Assembly (NCBI GenBank): GCA_965205055.1
Contig: OZ242030.1
Span: forward strand, 310,001 to 374,000
Direction: 5' to 3'
Source: CBDBBY01 sp965205055
GTDB taxonomy: Bacteria; Pseudomonadota; Alphaproteobacteria; Rhodobacterales; Rhodobacteraceae
DNA: 64,000 bases
The notes under the pieces are model-generated. The model had not been told where the DNA came from and made no database searches. It saw only the letters and a program-made list of their open reading frames with translations. Positions 61,237-64,000 of the stretch are shown one piece after another (the stretch's first letter is position 1; each line of letters opens with the position of its first letter). A program made the position numbers and the translations under genes.

Positions 61237-61888
61237 CGCCGGAGGAGGAATAGGCCCGGAGAAACTCGCGGATTCTATGACGGAATTCCGAAGATCCTCA
61301 GGCAGTTTCTGCAGTACCGAATCCGTTGGCAGGCAGCTTACTGCTTCTGCCGGTTCGCTTGGTGCCCTAAGTGGATTTCGACTTCGCCGAGTCGCCTTCG
61401 ACGCGATCTATTCCCATTGCCTTGTACATGCCCGATCCGACTCGAACCAAGTCCTGTCTTCGCGCGTCGCGAGGATACCTCGGTGGGCAAGTTGAGCGGC
61501 GACCGCCCCACACGCTTCCAAGAATCGAAAGCATCCCGCGGAGCAGGTTTCGTTTCCTCGGATACCAATACTGCAGCAATGTCCGGCTCTTCATTCTTTG
61601 CGCCAATCTGTTGGCCTCGCTTGTGAACAATCCAAGCATACACTGTTCTGTTAAGGATTTAAATCCTGTGTACAGGTTCAGGGTGCGTCTTATCATTCTT
61701 GATCAGTCACTATTGCAACCTTCGAAACACTTGGGCCGAGCGACATGCGAGAGCGTAGAACCGACTCAATCCAACAGACATGAAACGCACCCTTCCTCGA
61801 TTGGAGGGCTTGCAGCGCCACAGCCGCCCAACCAAGAATCACGAGATGCAGCCCTTCAAATTCCGGTTAGGAGCGGAATAGCGGACGC
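61237..61888. other. Stretch with the missing 5' part of the DUF2335 frame; otherwise no gene seen
   Basis: About 650 bp. The part next to the DUF2335 gene holds the in-frame upstream codons (to near 61420). The rest has no supported coding region on either strand. Confidence 0.4.
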
Positions 61889-62104
61889 TCAGGATCTCGT
61901 CGCATCGCCTGTCGAAGCTTCCAATACGACCTGAGTTCCGTCAATGACAACTTTTCCGGCATTTTCGAAATTGACCGTGATCAAGTTGGCGGCAATGGAC
62001 TGGACTTGCCCAATTCCCCAATCAGGCCGTGCCGGATTGACCACGAGCTCACCGGGTTCCAAAAAAGTGTTCAGGACGTGCATTTTCACAAACTTACTAG
62101 CCAA
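61889..62104 (-). CDS. DUF3553 small protein
   Basis: The 71-residue protein matches the alphaproteobacterial DUF3553 family: LEPGELVVNPARPDWGIGQV followed by ITVNFENAGKVVIDGTQVVLE. The fold resembles the small beta-barrel of CarD/UvrD C-terminal-type domains, so nucleic-acid or polymerase contacts are possible. The start may be the ATG at 62104 or the second ATG seven codons later (MHVLNTFLEPG), which is closer to the family start. Confidence 0.85.
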   Translation of the reverse strand: MASKFVKMHVLNTFLEPGELVVNPARPDWGIGQVQSIAANLITVNFENAGKVVIDGTQVVLEASTGDATRS

Positions 62105-62710
62105 TGTCCTAGCCGACCTTCGCCAAGATTAGCGATGGGAAGAATTTATCATGAAGATATGCAGAAGGCTATCCATGATAATGATATCCCTTGGTTTGAG
62201 TGTCCCGACTAGAACTTTCTGACAAACGACTAGAATTTATTACCTTCGAAAAGATAATCGACAACACAAGAAAAGATCAACCAGTCACTGCATAGGGCTA
62301 TGATCGAATTTGAAGATGTCCAGAACCGAAGAGGCAGTTAGCTTCGCCGCCTCTTTCAGTGTATGCTAAGTGCCAGATTGATGCCACTTTGGTCTTGATT
62401 AGCTCATTTCGTGAAAGGTCGGCTTGTCCTGGTCCATTGGTCCCAATGAGTGCCGCTGCTCGACCGGATCGAGTAATACTGAAAGCCGAGATATCCGTCG
62501 ATTGAACCGACCTTGTGCTGGACTTGGCGGCGGGCGTTCCGTTCTATTCGTGCGGCCCGTCTGTCAGGGGGCTATGTTCACCACGAATTCCGCGGCATCG
62601 CTTAATTTGTAGATACGCACGAAGTTGAAATCGCAAGTAGCGTTTCCTATGGATGTGGTTACCACGAAACTGATTTACTTGACCGTCAAGATATACGAAA
62701 GTTGATATAA
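62105..62710. other. AT-richer non-coding stretch
   Basis: About 600 bp without a supported gene. Base composition drops in G+C relative to the rest of the window. A hairpin-like AAGAGGC…GCCTCTT (about 62330-62357) is present but lacks a T tract. Confidence 0.4.
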
Positions 62711-63148
62711 CTATTCCATTGATATAACAATTTCATTTAGCGCAACGAACATTTCCTTTACCCATTGGGCAACTGGAAGCCATTGCGTCTTGTTCTCACG
62801 CACCCATAATTTTTGGAGGCGAATGCTTCGCCCCTCTCGTTCTTGATTTTTGCCATAAAATGGTTGTTGATCGCTCAACTTTTCTCGAATTAGTCGTGAA
62901 TACTCTTCCATTTGTTTCGTACGTTCTGGCGGTTTGGATTTATCTTCAATACCCGACCTGATATAAAGCTGAATCTTGTCTGATTCGATGCAAAACCCGA
63001 TTTTGTCCTTATGTTTATTTAAATCTACAGACCACTGAATTATGGTCCGCTCTGCACGACGTAAGCGTATTTCTGGGATATCTTTCTTGAGCAATTCCCA
63101 GAAGGAAAATATTAAGTCGCTCTCTTCCTTCGTTAACTTCTTGGACAT
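62711..63148 (-). CDS. Hypothetical protein, DUF4268-like
   Basis: The 145-residue protein is lysine- and glutamate-rich with AT-rich codons, unlike its neighbours. It begins MSKKLTKEESDLIFSFWELL. It contains IGFCIESDKIQLYIRSGIED and ends QWLPVAQWVKEMFVALNEIV, a layout resembling DUF4268 domains found in some defence-associated proteins. The match is by eye and weak. Codon use suggests recent transfer. The start has a fair GGAGAAAG region upstream. Confidence 0.62.
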   Translation of the reverse strand: MSKKLTKEESDLIFSFWELLKKDIPEIRLRRAERTIIQWSVDLNKHKDKIGFCIESDKIQLYIRSGIEDKSKPPERTKQMEEYSRLIREKLSDQQPFYGKNQEREGRSIRLQKLWVRENKTQWLPVAQWVKEMFVALNEIVISME

Positions 63149-63827
63149 AGCTTTCTCCTAACGTTATGAGTATCGGGCTCGTTAGCGAAATGACGGCGTT
63201 CTATCCGTCCGATCTTTGGCACAACGAACCATCGGGAACCATAGTAGACTGACTTTATCGACTTTCAGTTCTTAGAGAAAGACTGAAATCCGCATTACCG
63301 CGTACATTTCGCTCAGTTTTGGTCCCGAAAATGCACAATGGCGACATGCTATAGTCGGGTAGCACACTCGTTGGCTGGCAGAGATGATTCGTTCCATGCT
63401 TGCCGTCCGGCTGTGAGTCTTCGTCTCTTCGCGCAGTTCTATGAATTCCCAAGTCGAATTCGCGAATTGGCTAGTGAAGTGGTAGAAACCGCATCAGAAT
63501 CCACAAGGATCCGAATGGAATCTGGTGCGTGGAACATGTCACTTGCTCAAATTGAGGTATCAAGACAGGCGTTATTCTCCTGCATCCGATGATCAAGTCG
63601 CGGTGACCAGCGTTGGCATCTTCGCGGTCGACGCAGCGACAACTCACGTCAGGCAACATCGTTTCAACCACTCATCTGCGGACTTGACTGACCAAAATCA
63701 TTCCTATTCGTGCTGGTTCGCTTGCTCGGCATGCGTATTGAAAAACGACGAGCAGGGGCAGGAATCTGCGAAAGTCAAAACGCCGCAAATCCGATTCGCC
63801 CCAGCTTATTTGGCGGAATTGATTCTA
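63149..63827. other. Non-coding stretch; no gene seen
   Basis: About 680 bp with only short frames on both strands and no recognisable motif. The composition begins AT-rich and returns to the window average near 63.6 kb. Confidence 0.4.
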
Positions 63828-64000
63828 TCACGAGAGTGTTCGAAGCGAATCTTGGAAGCGCTTCCAATTTGCCTCGTAGTGCTGGCCCGCTTTTCGAATT
63901 GTCGCGCGGACATCCTCGTCGGTTTCGCGGACAATTTTCGCGGGGGCTCCCAGCGCAAAGGATCCGTTGGGGATAACTTTTCGCTCCGTCACAAGCGCGC
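63828..64000 (-). CDS. Gamma-carbonic-anhydrase/YrdA-like hexapeptide protein, C-terminal part (cut by window edge)
   Basis: Fifty-six C-terminal codons and a TGA stop at 63828-63830 are inside the window; the gene continues to the right. The peptide ALVTERKVIPNGSFALGAPAKIVRETDEDVR…YEANWKRF is the standard ending of gamma-carbonic-anhydrase-like hexapeptide-repeat proteins, where the last turn (NGSFALGAPAKIVRE) leads to a C-terminal helix. The metal-binding histidines lie outside the window, so activity cannot be judged. Confidence 0.8.
   Translation of the reverse strand, partial: ALVTERKVIPNGSFALGAPAKIVRETDEDVRATIRKAGQHYEANWKRFQDSLRTLS

Noticed and set aside
1..64000. CRISPR array
   Set aside because: No regularly spaced identical repeats were seen anywhere in the window.

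Overview
The window looks like the chromosome of an alphaproteobacterium. The evidence is a set of typical gene neighbourhoods (DsbA-like/accB, rne/mrcA/prfB, a bactofilin with its M23 peptidase, an imuA-imuB-dnaE2 cassette, olsB-olsA, a DUF3553 gene) and a GTTC-N7-GTTC LexA operator, the form used in this class. G+C is fairly high through the core and visibly lower at about 62.1-63.3 kb. The lineage below class cannot be told from sequence alone.

Layout. 0-20 kb is ordinary core genome: fatty-acid and thiol-redox genes, RNase E, penicillin-binding protein 1A, release factor 2, bactofilin plus peptidase, an AsmA-like protein, QueA, an MFS transporter, HNH endonuclease, DsbB, a DedA-type protein and a uronate-dehydrogenase-like enzyme. 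20-25 kb carries two leucine tRNAs. One is uninterrupted (CAA). The other (UAA) is split in the anticodon by a 218-nt group I intron. Between them lie a surface-lipoprotein gene with an 11-G tract upstream and an IS110 remnant. 25-33 kb has a dimethylglycine/sarcosine-dehydrogenase-like gene and the SOS mutasome operon imuA-imuB-dnaE2, with a LexA box touching the imuA start. 33-36 kb is mostly non-coding, with a RelBE module, a MITE-like element and a decayed Xre/ParS antitoxin. 36-44 kb holds a five-gene branched-chain-type ABC transporter divergent from a second dimethylglycine-dehydrogenase-like gene, which suggests uptake and oxidation of an N-methylated compound.

44.1-54.8 kb is the most unusual part. 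A cargo segment of about 10 kb is bracketed by diverged direct repeats of about 270 bp. The left copy is the 3' end of the intact dehydrogenase gene plus its downstream spacer. The right copy is a broken 3' end of such a gene lying directly before a PQQ-type sugar dehydrogenase gene. The cargo is defence and toxin-antitoxin material: a two-gene AAA-ATPase plus TOPRIM-like pair, an AbiEi/AbiEii pair, a decayed second AbiE copy, an IS4-type remnant, a ParDE pair, a DUF4143 ATPase with an altered nuclease motif, and a stand-alone AAA ATPase. No integrase is visible.

54.8-64 kb returns to housekeeping genes: sugar dehydrogenase, a GlxA-family regulator, class II DAHP synthase and ornithine-lipid synthesis (olsB-olsA). 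It then becomes a looser region with an ISKra4-type remnant, DUF2335, DUF3553 and DUF4268-like genes, and the 3' end of a gamma-carbonic-anhydrase-like gene cut by the window edge.
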